NCBI GenBank assembly: GCA_963719855.1
Contig: CAVRDK010000001.1
Location: forward strand, 868,001 to 932,000
Length of the DNA: 64,000 nucleotides
Direction: 5' to 3'
Origin: CAIQPV01 sp963719855
GTDB taxonomy: Bacteria > Pseudomonadota > Gammaproteobacteria > Burkholderiales > Gallionellaceae
The position numbers and the translations under genes are program-made. Below, in pieces: positions 44,005 through 53,998 of this stretch (position 1 is its first letter; each line of letters starts with the position of its first letter). The notes beneath the pieces are model-generated. The model worked only from the letters and a program-made list of their open reading frames with translations. It was not told the origin of the DNA and made no database searches.

Positions 44005-45471
44005 TCACTTAGACGATATCTGTGTTGAATTCCATCCGCCGCCCAGTGCGCGAACAAGATCCACGCTGGTTCGCAGTTGCTGGGTATGTAAATCCAGTGC
44101 GCTGCGCTGGGCCGACAAGGCCGCAGTTTGCGCCGTTACCACTTCCAGATAGTTGACCGCCCCCTCACGATAGCGATTAAAAGCCAGGGCCAGCGTTCTG
44201 GTAGCCGACTTGACTGCGGCATCCTGCTCCAGTTCTTCTTCGCGACTATATTTCAAATGTGAGAGATCGTCTTCGACTTGCTGGAAAGCGGCCAGCACCG
44301 TAGCGCGATATTCCGCACTCGTCTGCTCCAGCGCCGCACGCGCCTGTGCAACCCTGGCGTCTCGCAGTCCTCCATCGAAGATATTAAAAAGAACACCGGG
44401 GCCAAGGCTCCAGAAGCTGTTGGGAGCTGTCAACAATTCGCCCATGCCGGAGTAGTTCGTTCCGGGTTTATAGTTGCCGGGATCACCTGTGTTTTGATAT
44501 CCGTAAATAGCGCCAATCGTAAAATCTGGATAATAAGCGGCACGGGCGACTCCGATCGTCGCATTTGCTGCCGCAGTGCGGCGTTCGGCTGCCGCAATAT
44601 CAGGCCGACGTTGCAGCAATGTCGACGGCAGTCCAGTCGGCATTTCAGGAACGGCAAGATATTTCTCGGCGACGGGCAGGGAAAAACTCATCGCGGGCTG
44701 ACCGATCAGGCTGGCAATCGCATGTTCATATATCGCTCGTTGTGAGGCAATGTTTGCGGCTTGTGCGCGAACCGTGCTGAGCTGGGTTTCCGCACGCGAA
44801 ACATCCAGCCCCGAGGCGATCCCGCCAGTGTGGCGGTTTTGTGTCAGAGTCAGGGCGCGGGTATAAGCAGTCACGGTATCGTCAAGCAATTTCGCCTGTG
44901 CCTCGACTCCGCGCAATCTCACATAATTGTCGGCCAATTGCGCATGCAGGCTGAGGCGAACGCTTTCAACGTCGGCTGCGCTGGCCTCTGCCGAAGCCTG
45001 GCCCGCAGCAACCAGATTGCGTACTCGCCCCCATACGTCCAGAGTGTAATTTAAGCTGATTCCAACGGTAGCGGCATTGTAGTTGTTCGGCAGATTCGAG
45101 CCGCGCAGATAGCGATTGTCTGACTCCCTGTTACGGTTAAGCGAAGCTCCCGCATCCACCGATGGGAAAAAACCCGAACGCAACTGGCTGGTAAAGGCGG
45201 TAGCCTGATCGTAGTGCGCCAATGCAGCAGCCAGGTTCGGGTTTCCCGAATCTATTTTGGATTCAAGATCATCAAGAGTCGGGTCGCCATAAATCTTCCA
45301 CCAATTGCCATGAGGCAAATCATCGGCTGGCTTGGCAGGTTGCCACGGCGAGTCTTTCCATGCATCGGCCTGAATGCTGACAGTTGGCGCGTGATAATCG
45401 GGCGCTAACGACGTGCAGCCAATAAGCATTGACACGCACAGCATCGACGATGCGAGTCGAATTGTGCTCAT
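44005..45471 (-). CDS. RND efflux outer-membrane lipoprotein (OprM/NodT type)
   Basis: 488 residues. Lipoprotein signal with lipobox LIGC at about residues 16-19. Two OEP repeats forming the TolC-like channel; GNWWKIYGDPTLDDL, SLNYTLDVWGRVRN and GPGVLFNIFDGGLR are typical. It completes a tripartite pump with the adaptor (4-bp overlap) and RND permease upstream. Confidence 0.94.
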   Translation of the reverse strand: MSTIRLASSMLCVSMLIGCTSLAPDYHAPTVSIQADAWKDSPWQPAKPADDLPHGNWWKIYGDPTLDDLESKIDSGNPNLAAALAHYDQATAFTSQLRSGFFPSVDAGASLNRNRESDNRYLRGSNLPNNYNAATVGISLNYTLDVWGRVRNLVAAGQASAEASAADVESVRLSLHAQLADNYVRLRGVEAQAKLLDDTVTAYTRALTLTQNRHTGGIASGLDVSRAETQLSTVRAQAANIASQRAIYEHAIASLIGQPAMSFSLPVAEKYLAVPEMPTGLPSTLLQRRPDIAAAERRTAAANATIGVARAAYYPDFTIGAIYGYQNTGDPGNYKPGTNYSGMGELLTAPNSFWSLGPGVLFNIFDGGLRDARVAQARAALEQTSAEYRATVLAAFQQVEDDLSHLKYSREEELEQDAAVKSATRTLALAFNRYREGAVNYLEVVTAQTAALSAQRSALDLHTQQLRTSVDLVRALGGGWNSTQISSK

Positions 45472-46649
45472 GGCGCCGTTCCATGCTTCTGGTCGGGAGA
45501 GGGGGATTCTGTCTTTATGCGCACGACATCACCTTGCACAATGGAATCCGCAGGGCTATCAATTACCCGGTCTGTTTTGTCGATCCCGCTTCCCACTTCC
45601 ACCACGCGCCCCAAGTCACGCGTAATGGTGATGGGTTTAAGAACTACGCGGTTATCCGCGCCTACTGTTGCTACCTGAAGCCCTTCTTTGCGGAACAACA
45701 ACGCACTGACCGGCAAGCGTAAAACCTTCGCATTGGAAGGTAAGTCAAAGTGCACTTCCGCATAACTACCGGAGAACATCTTGCCGTCCTTGTTCTCCAT
45801 CAGCAACTCGACCGTTGATGTTCGCGAGGATTCGCGGATAGCGTTCGAGGTGCTCAGAACAGTAGCCGCAAAATGCTGCCCGGGAAGTTCGGGAAAATAA
45901 ATTTGCACTGTCATTTTTGGTTTGATCAAGTAGGCGGAATTCTGCGGCACCTCCGTGTATATCCGCAATCTCCGGTTATCGACAACCCGGAATAACGCTT
46001 GTCCGTTGGCGCTTCCGGGCGTAATCAACTTGCCGATATCGGTATTACGCTCGGTAACCACACCTTCAAAAGGCGCTACGACACGCTGGAAAGCCTGCTC
46101 TGCCAGCAAGCTTTCCATGTTAGCTCGTGCAGCATTCCACATGTCATGCTTGGCTTTGGCATTCGCGGCCTTCTCATCGTTTTCCTGTTGGGAAACCGAG
46201 TCCGTGGCCAGCAGGTTCTTCCAGCGCTTGGCCGTGATATCGGCAATTTCCCAATTCGACTCGGCGGTAGCCAGGTCAGCTTTCGCCCGCAGTATTTGCT
46301 GATCCAGTTCCGGGGTTTCTATCACTCCAAGCACTTGCCCTTTTTTGACATGCGCGCCAATATCGGTATTCCAAGACTTGAGATAGCCGCTCACTCTGGC
46401 GTAAATCGGCGCATCCAGATCAGCGCGCACGTTTCCCGGCAATATCAGCGGTTGTTCTCCAGCGCCTAGCTGTGGATACACAATTTTAACCGTAACGTGC
46501 TGCGACTCGACCTCTTTCTGCAAATCATTTGCATGGCTGACACGAATAAAAATACCAGCTGCCGCCACGGCAATCCCGACTACCGCCAGAAACAATCCGG
46601 CGATATAAAGGGGCTTGGGCGAAGAGGCGTGAGGGATATGGTCAGACAT
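45468..46649 (-). CDS. RND efflux periplasmic adaptor (HlyD/MFP family)
   Basis: 393 residues. An N-terminal membrane anchor at about 14-35 (LYIAGLFLAVVGIAVAAAG). Lipoyl-like hairpin halves IYARVSGYLKSWNTDIGAHVKKGQVLGVIETPELD and VVAPFEGVVTERNTDIGK flank a coiled-coil hairpin, followed by beta-barrel and membrane-proximal domains. It overlaps the outer-membrane gene by 4 bp and abuts the permease. Confidence 0.93.
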   Translation of the reverse strand: MSDHIPHASSPKPLYIAGLFLAVVGIAVAAAGIFIRVSHANDLQKEVESQHVTVKIVYPQLGAGEQPLILPGNVRADLDAPIYARVSGYLKSWNTDIGAHVKKGQVLGVIETPELDQQILRAKADLATAESNWEIADITAKRWKNLLATDSVSQQENDEKAANAKAKHDMWNAARANMESLLAEQAFQRVVAPFEGVVTERNTDIGKLITPGSANGQALFRVVDNRRLRIYTEVPQNSAYLIKPKMTVQIYFPELPGQHFAATVLSTSNAIRESSRTSTVELLMENKDGKMFSGSYAEVHFDLPSNAKVLRLPVSALLFRKEGLQVATVGADNRVVLKPITITRDLGRVVEVGSGIDKTDRVIDSPADSIVQGDVVRIKTESPSPDQKHGTAP

Positions 46650-49600
46650 TATGCTTGCTCCACAATTAAAGGGTTATGCTCGGTATGTGTATCTGTCTTG
46701 TGAACTCGTTTATCGATCCCGTGAGCTCTATGCACAAGACTGAATATTGCGGGTACGAATAGCAGAGTTGAAATTGTTGCGAATATGAGTCCGCCTATCA
46801 CCGCCCTGCCCAACGGTGCGTTTTGTTCTCCGCCCTCGCCGAAACTCAATGCCATGGGTGCCATGCCGATAATCATGGCGAGCGCCGTCATCAAGACTGG
46901 ACGGAAACGGATAAAGCCGGCTTCCAGAGCAGCGGTAAACCCGCTATCTCCTTCTCGCAGCCTTTCTCGCGCAAAGCTGACCACTAGAATACTGTTGGCG
47001 GTAGCCACACCCATGCACATGATTGAGCCGATGAGAGCCGGAACCGATAAAGTGGTATTGGTCAAAAATAGCATCCAGACGATTCCAGCCAAGGCGGCGG
47101 GCAATGCCGTGATGATAACGAAGGGATCCAGCCAGGACTGGAAGTTAACCACGATCAGCAAGTAAATCAATACGATCGCCCCCATCAAGCCGAACAATAA
47201 CCCGCTGTAGGATTCGTTCATGGCTTTCACTTGCCCGCGCATGACCACGAACGACCCCTTGGGAACATCCTTGGCTGTATCCTTGAGTACCAAATCTATG
47301 TCGTGCGCCACATTGCCCAGATCACGTTCTTGCGTAGAGCCATAGATGTCGATGGTCGGCTGCACATCGTAATGCGATACTACGGCTTCACCCTGGCCCC
47401 TGCTGATGCTGGCCACATCGCCCAACAACTGTGACGGTGATCCCGAATCCTGCCCGGATGCGACCGGAATATTCTGCAGATCGTTGAATGTATCGAGCCG
47501 GTACTGCGGCACTTGCACTACCAGTGGATAAGATACATTGTTGCCTGGATTTACCCAGAAGTTGGGTGCCGTCTGCAAACTGCCGGATAACGACACCAGC
47601 AGGTTGTTGGCCACGTCGCGCTGGGTTATGCCCAACTCCCGTGTGCGTGTGCGGTTCACGTTCACATACAGTTCTGGCTGATTGAATGCCTGCTGGATGC
47701 GCACGTCTGCCAGTCCGGGAATTTTCTTGATCCGGCTCAAGATGGCCGCAGCATATTCCTGATTTGCCTTGCGGTTAAAACCAACCACCTGAACGTCGAT
47801 CGGTGCAGGCATACCGAAGTTCAATATCTGGCTCACGATGTCTGCAGGCAAGAATGCAAAGGATACACCCGGAAATGCGTCTTTCAGGTGCTCACGCAAT
47901 ACCTTCACATATTGTTCCGTGGGACGGTGTCCTTCATTCAGGGAAATCAAAATATCAGCATCGCCGGGGCCGATGGGGGAAGAGTTGCTGTAGGTCAGGT
48001 TGATCCCGCTCACCGGCAAGCCGATGTTGTCCACGATGTTCTTGAGTTCATCGACGGGAATTTCATTTCTTATCTGGTGTTCGATCTCATCGCAGAGACG
48101 CGCCGTTTCTTCAAGTCTCGTGCCGGTCTGCGCCCGGATATGCAGTTTCATCTGTCCTGCATCCACTGCCGGGAAGAAGTTTCGACCCAGCCAGGGTACC
48201 AGCGCGAAAGTAATCAGCACGAACCCGAGAAACCCGATGATGAAGGTGCGCCGATGGGAAAGCGCGACCAGCAGAAGCACTTTGTATTTATCGCGGATAT
48301 GATTGAAGGCTTTTTCAAATCCCTGCTGAAACCTGACCAGTGGATTTTTCGACGGGTGCGGCAAATGTTGACCGTCCTCAACTCCCTCATGGTGTACCTG
48401 GATGTGGCGGCGCAACAGATATTTCGCCAGTGTCGGCACCAGTGTACGAGAAAGGATAAATGAGGCGATCATCGAGAACATAACCGCCTCGGCCAGCGGA
48501 ACGAAAAGATATTTCGCCACGCCGTTGAGAAAGAACATCGGGATGAAAACAATACAGATGCATAACAAGGATACGAAGGCGGGAACCACAATCTGGTGCG
48601 CTCCATCCATGATGGATTCCTCCACATGTTTGCCCTTCTCCAGATGCCAATTCATGTTCTCGATGGTCACCGTGGCATCGTCAACCAATATCCCCACCGC
48701 CAGCGCCAATCCTCCCAGCGTCATGATGTTCAGTGACTGGCCGAAAGCGGACAGAGCCATGATTGCCGACAATACCGCCAAGGGAATGGATACCGTAATG
48801 ATCAGGGTAGAACGCCAACTGCCGAGGAACAGCAAAATCATCAGGCCGGTGAGCGAAGCAGCTATCACGCCCTCATGAATTACACTGTTCACCGCAGCTT
48901 TAACGAACACCGACTGGTCTCCGACTATTTTGAGGATAAGTCCGGGCGGAGCACCCGCTTCGATGCGGGGTAATAGCGATTTGACGTGTTCTATGATATC
49001 CAGTGTGGAAATGCTGCCATTTTTCTGGATGGTGGTCAGTACCGAGTGCTGGCCGTTTACACGCACCATGTTCTGCTGGGGTGAAAAGCCATCGCGTACA
49101 TGCGCCACGTCGCGCAGCAATATCGTTGCGCCGTTAACAGACTTGATTGGCAAGTCGTTCAGTTCGTCCAGCGCGTTCGGACTCGCATTGAGCATGACGT
49201 TGTACTCAAATACTCCTATTTTCTCGGTTCCTGCCGGAAGGATCAGGTTCTGTGTCAGGATTGCGTTACTGACATCCGTAGGTGTCAACCCCTTGGAACG
49301 TAATGCCTCCATATCGAGATCAACTGATATCTGCCTGTTCTTGCCGCCATAGGGCGAGGGGACGGCTGCGCCTTGCACTTGCGCCAACTGGGGACGAATA
49401 AAATTGTTCGAGATATCGAACAACTGATTGTCGAGCAGGGTGTCGCTGGAAAGTGCCAATTGCATAACGGGCACGCTCGACGCGTTGTAACTCACAATAA
49501 GCGGCGGAGTAATGCCGGGCGGCAGGCGCTTTAATACCGTCTGGGAAAGTGCTGTTACCTGACTGACGGCTGCATTGATATCTACACTGGGCTGAAAGAA

Positions 49601-49885
49601 GATTTTGACAACGGCTACGCCGGGGAGGGACTGGGATTCAATGTGTTCGATATCGTTGACTGATGTCGAAAGTTGCCTTTCATAATACGTGATAATGCGG
49701 TTGGACATATCCGCCGGCGGCATGCCGTTGTAGTTCCAAACCGCACTGACCACCGGCACCTTGACGTCAGGGAAAATGTCCGTGCGCATGTTTACATAGA
49801 CCAGCGGCCCGAGAATCAAAATCAGCAGAGCCAGTACTATAAAAGTATAGGGTCGGCTTAATGCGACCCGGACAATCCATAACAT
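46649..49885 (-). CDS. RND efflux permease 1
   Basis: 1,078 residues, inner-membrane proton antiporter of the AcrB type with 12 TM helices and two large periplasmic loops. TM4 carries the proton-relay pair in GILVDDATVTIENMNWHLE. Motifs such as GGLALAVG, FFPAVDAGQMKLHIRA and the C-terminal MCMGVATANSILVV are present. First gene of a permease-adaptor-OMF operon. Closely related to the permease at 53999-57268. Substrate unknown; drugs or organic compounds are more likely than metals given the two-Asp relay. Confidence 0.93.
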   Translation of the reverse strand: MLWIVRVALSRPYTFIVLALLILILGPLVYVNMRTDIFPDVKVPVVSAVWNYNGMPPADMSNRIITYYERQLSTSVNDIEHIESQSLPGVAVVKIFFQPSVDINAAVSQVTALSQTVLKRLPPGITPPLIVSYNASSVPVMQLALSSDTLLDNQLFDISNNFIRPQLAQVQGAAVPSPYGGKNRQISVDLDMEALRSKGLTPTDVSNAILTQNLILPAGTEKIGVFEYNVMLNASPNALDELNDLPIKSVNGATILLRDVAHVRDGFSPQQNMVRVNGQHSVLTTIQKNGSISTLDIIEHVKSLLPRIEAGAPPGLILKIVGDQSVFVKAAVNSVIHEGVIAASLTGLMILLFLGSWRSTLIITVSIPLAVLSAIMALSAFGQSLNIMTLGGLALAVGILVDDATVTIENMNWHLEKGKHVEESIMDGAHQIVVPAFVSLLCICIVFIPMFFLNGVAKYLFVPLAEAVMFSMIASFILSRTLVPTLAKYLLRRHIQVHHEGVEDGQHLPHPSKNPLVRFQQGFEKAFNHIRDKYKVLLLVALSHRRTFIIGFLGFVLITFALVPWLGRNFFPAVDAGQMKLHIRAQTGTRLEETARLCDEIEHQIRNEIPVDELKNIVDNIGLPVSGINLTYSNSSPIGPGDADILISLNEGHRPTEQYVKVLREHLKDAFPGVSFAFLPADIVSQILNFGMPAPIDVQVVGFNRKANQEYAAAILSRIKKIPGLADVRIQQAFNQPELYVNVNRTRTRELGITQRDVANNLLVSLSGSLQTAPNFWVNPGNNVSYPLVVQVPQYRLDTFNDLQNIPVASGQDSGSPSQLLGDVASISRGQGEAVVSHYDVQPTIDIYGSTQERDLGNVAHDIDLVLKDTAKDVPKGSFVVMRGQVKAMNESYSGLLFGLMGAIVLIYLLIVVNFQSWLDPFVIITALPAALAGIVWMLFLTNTTLSVPALIGSIMCMGVATANSILVVSFARERLREGDSGFTAALEAGFIRFRPVLMTALAMIIGMAPMALSFGEGGEQNAPLGRAVIGGLIFATISTLLFVPAIFSLVHRAHGIDKRVHKTDTHTEHNPLIVEQA

Positions 49886-50336
49886 ATGAGACTACTCCAG
49901 TCGAAGAACATTACCCATTCAGGGGCGGCCAACACGAACGTGAGCCGAACTTAAAACTTTGGAATTATACTTTACAAATAGTTGCAGAGCAAAACATGAA
50001 AAGAATTGGGAGTGTGCCACTTTGAAATTTTTTTCGCGTTTTCGAAGTATAAGAAGGAAGTATAACCGGATGCACCATCATGATATGGTATCGCACAGAA
50101 AATGTAATCCCCCCCATTGGGGTATGGATAATACCCTATTGTGGCTATATGGTTTTTTTCTTCTTGCATGCCTCGCGCTTTTTCGGTGCTTCTTTTGGAA
50201 TAATTGCGATGCTTGCAATGTTCCAAAGTTTATCACTTACTCCAGCAGCCATTGCCGGGGTGGTGTGCAGTAATTTACGGGGCAGTATTTCATATTGAGT
50301 CCATACGAAAAATGTGAGGCTTGCTCCCGTTTTCTG
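49886..50336. other. Intergenic region upstream of efflux operon
   Basis: Contains the efflux operon leader, similar to that of the second permease (GTAATGTTC, then GACTGGAGTA before the ATG, against GATTGGAGTA at about 53980). GGGTAT (50120-50125) and ATACCC (50131-50136) form an inverted repeat with a C-tract and G-tract just before it, resembling metal-responsive operators. Short hydrophobic frames here lack ribosome sites and family resemblance, so I do not call a gene. Confidence 0.45.
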
Positions 50337-50687
50337 TCATAACTCATCTCTTTGCTGACTAATAAATCTTTCGCCATTGATTACGCCAAATTCAGTAGGC
50401 ATCCTGACATAGAACAAAGTCATGCCCTCGCTTCGAATAGTTTCCAGAAGCCGCTCGGCTTCATCATCGCTTACCATGAATACAACCTCCACTGGCAGAT
50501 CGTTCGCCAATTCTAATAACTGGTCTTTTGGGAATATGCCATGGCGTCCAAAGCCAGCGATGGCCTTGAAAACCCATCCGCCTTGTATGCCAATATTTCC
50601 CGCCTGTTCCAGTAGCCATGAATAAACTGGCGTATGTTGATGGGTGAGGTATTCATGAGCGTAAAATTTTAAATATGTGCCCTGCAT
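50337..50687 (-). CDS. DUF190 family protein (PII-like)
   Basis: 116 residues: YLKFYAHEYLTHQHTPVYSW, GIQGGWVFKAIAGFGRHGI, DLPVEVVFMVSDDEAERLLETI, typical of DUF190, small proteins with a PII-like ferredoxin fold. Often beside fluoride channel or transporter genes, but no crcB is seen here. Role not established. Confidence 0.85.
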   Translation of the reverse strand: MQGTYLKFYAHEYLTHQHTPVYSWLLEQAGNIGIQGGWVFKAIAGFGRHGIFPKDQLLELANDLPVEVVFMVSDDEAERLLETIRSEGMTLFYVRMPTEFGVINGERFISQQRDEL

Positions 50688-51570
50688 GGTGTTCCTTTTT
50701 CTCTATGTCTGATTGATTTTCAGTAGTTAATATTTCGAATTGCAAAAACCTGTTGTGAATTTATAATTGCTTGGCGAATTTTAGGATGAGGTGCAATTTA
50801 TGATGAACGCTGGTCAGGTAAGCAAGATAGGATCAAACGCATTCTGCGATCCGCGCATTGCTCGTGTTTTGAGATAATCTTCTGTTGTCAGAGCATCTGC
50901 AGGACTACAGCAAGGCTTTCAAATTATAAATATCCATAATCGGGTAGCTTATCCAATTTGTTCGACGGATAACCAACATTAAACATATTTAATAATTCGG
51001 TGAAAGAGGGATGGTAGGATCAAACATCTGTTGGAATACAGCAGCAAATGCTCTCAGCTAGATGAACATTGATGAGTTCATCCAAGCCACTCTTAATGCG
51101 AGTTGACGGAATTCAAAATCGAACAACCTATCGATATGTAAGTTGCGCTGTTAAAAACACATTGTTATGAGCACCATATTATGTCTTAAATCCAATGGAT
51201 TCGGGCTAAACACGAAATTCATCAACTCACTTTGAGAGTGGCTCGAAGCACATCAGATATTTCACCTCCACGTGAAGCGGCGAGCGCGGGGTGAACCCGC
51301 AACTGCGGTACGCATGTCATCGGCGGGTAGTGAAGAAACAGATCATGGCGATTTGCAATTGCAAAGGAGAAGAGCAAAGGTGCGGGCATTACGGTAGCCC
51401 TGAAAATTTAGGCTATTTCTGTTCTGAGAACTAACTAACGAGCGTAGTGGTCTACTTCTAACCGTGATGCGGCTGAAATGTGATATTTTATATTTCGGTA
51501 AATCAATGAATTACGATGGTAATTTTAAAAATTACTGTTACCGCTTTGCGGTTTAGCATACAAAGAGATT
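50688..51570. other. Long gene-poor region upstream of the two-component system
   Basis: About 880 bp, A/T-rich at both ends, with a G/C-rich island at 51270-51330. No known family or stable RNA is recognised. A possible 29-codon Cys-rich frame runs 51345-51434 (four Cys and one His; MAICNCKGEEQRCGHYGS at its start) without a good ribosome site; I do not call it as a gene. The response-regulator promoter is presumably near 51480-51560. Confidence 0.4.
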
Positions 51571-52275
51571 ATGTGGATGGCAAAAATTCTTGCTATTGAA
51601 GACGATGAGACTACGGGCCATGAAATTGTCGCCGAACTCCGCCAACACGGTTTTGAGGTTGAATGGACTAGAAACGGAAAGGATGGCCTTAACCTCGCGT
51701 TGAGTGAGCGCTACGACCTCATCACTCTTGATCGGTTGCTTCCTTTCATGGATGGTTTAACAATTGTAAGCACACTGAGGGAGAAAAATATCGATACGCC
51801 TGTGCTGATGATTAGCACTCTCTGCCATGTGGATGAACGGATAGAGGGCCTTCTTGCAGGAGGCGACGATTATTTGGTTAAGCCTTTTGCAAGCGCGGAA
51901 ATGGCGGCTAGAGTGGAAGTTTTGTTAAGACGACGAAAACGGTCAGAGGCCAAAACGGAGCTTTGCTTTGCTGATCTTAAACTTGATCTAGTGACAAAAA
52001 AAGCCATTCGCGGCAATTGTACGCTGGATTTGTTACCTACCGAATTTCGATTGCTAGAATACATGATGCGCAATTCTGGGCAACTTCTAACTCGCACTAT
52101 GCTCTTCGAGTCAGTTTGGGGTTATCGCTTTGACCCAGGCACCAATATCATTGATGTGCATGTTAGTCGTTTACGTCGCAAGGTTGATGTTCCGGGTTTG
52201 TCGCCGCTGATTCATACTGTGCGAGGTTCTGGATACGTGTTCAAAGAGAGTGACATGCCAAATGAATATTTCTGA
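51571..52275 (+). CDS. OmpR-family response regulator
   Basis: 234 residues. Receiver domain with acidic pocket IEDDETT and phospho-Asp in YDLITLDRLLPFMDGL, Lys in YLVKPFAS. A winged-helix DNA-binding domain follows (LLPTEFRLLEYMMRNSGQLL, then TNIIDVHVSRLRRKVD). Overlaps the kinase gene. Likely controls nearby efflux genes, as CusR-type systems do, but that is inference from position. Confidence 0.93.
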   Translation: MWMAKILAIEDDETTGHEIVAELRQHGFEVEWTRNGKDGLNLALSERYDLITLDRLLPFMDGLTIVSTLREKNIDTPVLMISTLCHVDERIEGLLAGGDDYLVKPFASAEMAARVEVLLRRRKRSEAKTELCFADLKLDLVTKKAIRGNCTLDLLPTEFRLLEYMMRNSGQLLTRTMLFESVWGYRFDPGTNIIDVHVSRLRRKVDVPGLSPLIHTVRGSGYVFKESDMPNEYF

Positions 52276-53626
52276 TCTATCACGCACGGTTGCATTCCGG
52301 CTGACCTTGTTCTACAGCCTGTTTTTAGCAATGTGTGTAATTATGCTGTTGGGCTTCGTCTATTGGCAAACGGCAACGGAAATGACAGGCCGCGTGGATC
52401 AATTTCTGGAGCTTGAAAAGATCCGTCTTACCGAGGTAAAACTCGACCTGTTACCCGATAAAATTAATAGAAGCATTGAGCGTGACCTGCGCCATATTTA
52501 TTATTACGGACTGTTTGCTTCTGACGGGCATCTGATTTCCGGGAATGTCCCTAAACTACCGCAGGACATTCCTGTAGACGGTAAAAGCCACGAGATCAAT
52601 CTGCTTGCAACCGATTTGCAAGCCCAGCCTTTTCCTGCCCGCTTATCGTTAACTCGCCTTGGTTTAGGGAATATTTTGTTAATAGGGCATGACGTTCAGC
52701 AACACATTGAGTTCAATGAGATCATGAAAAGAACTCTTTTCTGGGGCGGGTCGTTAACCATCTTATTGGGGCTGATGTTTGGCTTGGCCTTGAGCTTTCG
52801 TCCGTTACGCCGCATTGAGCAGATTCAACAGGTCTGCGAACTCATCGCGAAAGGGAGCATTGGCCACAGGTTACCAGTAAGTAAGCATAGTGACGAACTC
52901 GACATGCTGGCCACTATCGTGAACAAAATGCTCGATGAAATCGAAAGATTGTTGTCGGAAGTCAAAAATGTCAGCGACCATATTGCGCATGATTTGCTAA
53001 CGCCGCTGACTGGGCTACGTGCCGTGCTTTACCGAATGCGAGAACGATATAGCGATGTGCCCGCTCAGTGTGCCATGGCGGATCAACTGATAGCTGAGGT
53101 TGATTCGATATTGCTACGTTTCCGTGCATTGCTGAGAATATCTGAAATTGAAAATAAACATAGGGTTATAGGTTTCAAGATGATCGATTTGCAGGAGATT
53201 CTAAGGCAGGCGGTCAATTTTATGGAGCCGTTTGCAGAAGAAAAATCGATTCATATTTCGATAATTACTGAGCATGTCAATCCAGTGTATGGCGACCGGG
53301 ATCTTTTGTTCGAGGCCATCTCCAATTTGTTGGAAAATGCGATCAAATTCACCCCGATTGGAGGCAAGATAGCAGTAAACCTTTCGCACGGAACAGGGGG
53401 GGTGACAATCGATATTGTTGATTCCGGAATCGGTATCAAAGATCTCGATAGGGTGGCGATGATCAGTCGTTTCTATCGAGGCGAGAACAACTTGCAATCG
53501 CCCGGTTACGGATTGGGGCTAAGCATTGTAATGGCAATAATCAGACTACACGATTTTAGTTTCGAGCTATGTAATGCCAACCCCGGTACTCGCGCTACGA
53601 TATTCTGCTATCCACATACTGCATAA
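52262..53626 (+). CDS. Sensor histidine kinase
   Basis: 454 residues from ATG 52262, or 458 from a GTG at 52250. TM1 at about 12-36, a periplasmic sensor of about 110 residues, TM2 at about 160-182, HAMP, H-box VSDHIAHDLLTPLTGL, and a HATPase with N-box LLENAIKFTPIGG, G1 VDSGIGI and G2 GYGLGLSIVMAI. Overlaps the response regulator gene by 14 bp. It resembles CusS/heavy-metal type kinases in layout. Confidence 0.92.
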   Translation: MNISDLSRTVAFRLTLFYSLFLAMCVIMLLGFVYWQTATEMTGRVDQFLELEKIRLTEVKLDLLPDKINRSIERDLRHIYYYGLFASDGHLISGNVPKLPQDIPVDGKSHEINLLATDLQAQPFPARLSLTRLGLGNILLIGHDVQQHIEFNEIMKRTLFWGGSLTILLGLMFGLALSFRPLRRIEQIQQVCELIAKGSIGHRLPVSKHSDELDMLATIVNKMLDEIERLLSEVKNVSDHIAHDLLTPLTGLRAVLYRMRERYSDVPAQCAMADQLIAEVDSILLRFRALLRISEIENKHRVIGFKMIDLQEILRQAVNFMEPFAEEKSIHISIITEHVNPVYGDRDLLFEAISNLLENAIKFTPIGGKIAVNLSHGTGGVTIDIVDSGIGIKDLDRVAMISRFYRGENNLQSPGYGLGLSIVMAIIRLHDFSFELCNANPGTRATIFCYPHTA

Positions 53627-53998
53627 GCTCCCAGAGTTCTGTTCGTCACTTCAAAATCCACTAGTACCCCCCATATCCTTGCGAGCGGAATTACCGCACA
53701 AGGCTCCCGCCGCAAGTGAATACCGTGACACATCATCGCCTGATCCCGTCTGGCGACCTCACGTGCATCGTTGAATTCCATCGACACTTGTTTTCCGGCA
53801 CAGTGTCCGACAAATGAGAAATTCAACAACGCTCCCCTTGGCTATTTTTCCAACAACCATTCGATATATTAAATTATTTTCATGTTGGGATCAGCTACTT
53901 TCCGCTAGGTAGAATCCAGCAGCTTCAGGATTCGGCGCACGCTCATGGTGGACGATTTCCTAAGAAGGTAATGTTCATCGATTGGAGTATCCCTTAGT
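53627..53998. other. Intergenic region before RND permease 2
   Basis: About 370 bp. A minus-strand frame at 53608-53829 (73 codons) overlaps the kinase end and has no family match I can see. The last 80 bp resemble the leader of RND permease 1, including GTAATGTTC and GATTGGAGTA. Confidence 0.4.

Noticed and set aside
49959..50298. Two overlapping small hydrophobic frames upstream of the efflux operon
   Set aside because: No ribosome sites, no homologous motif, and they cross a likely regulatory region.
51250..51340. Possible riboswitch before the two-component system
   Set aside because: G/C-rich segment does not match any riboswitch core I know, such as cobalamin, TPP or fluoride.
53608..53829. 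73-codon minus-strand frame after the sensor kinase
   Set aside because: Looks moderately protein-like but overlaps the kinase end, has no ribosome site and no family I recognise.
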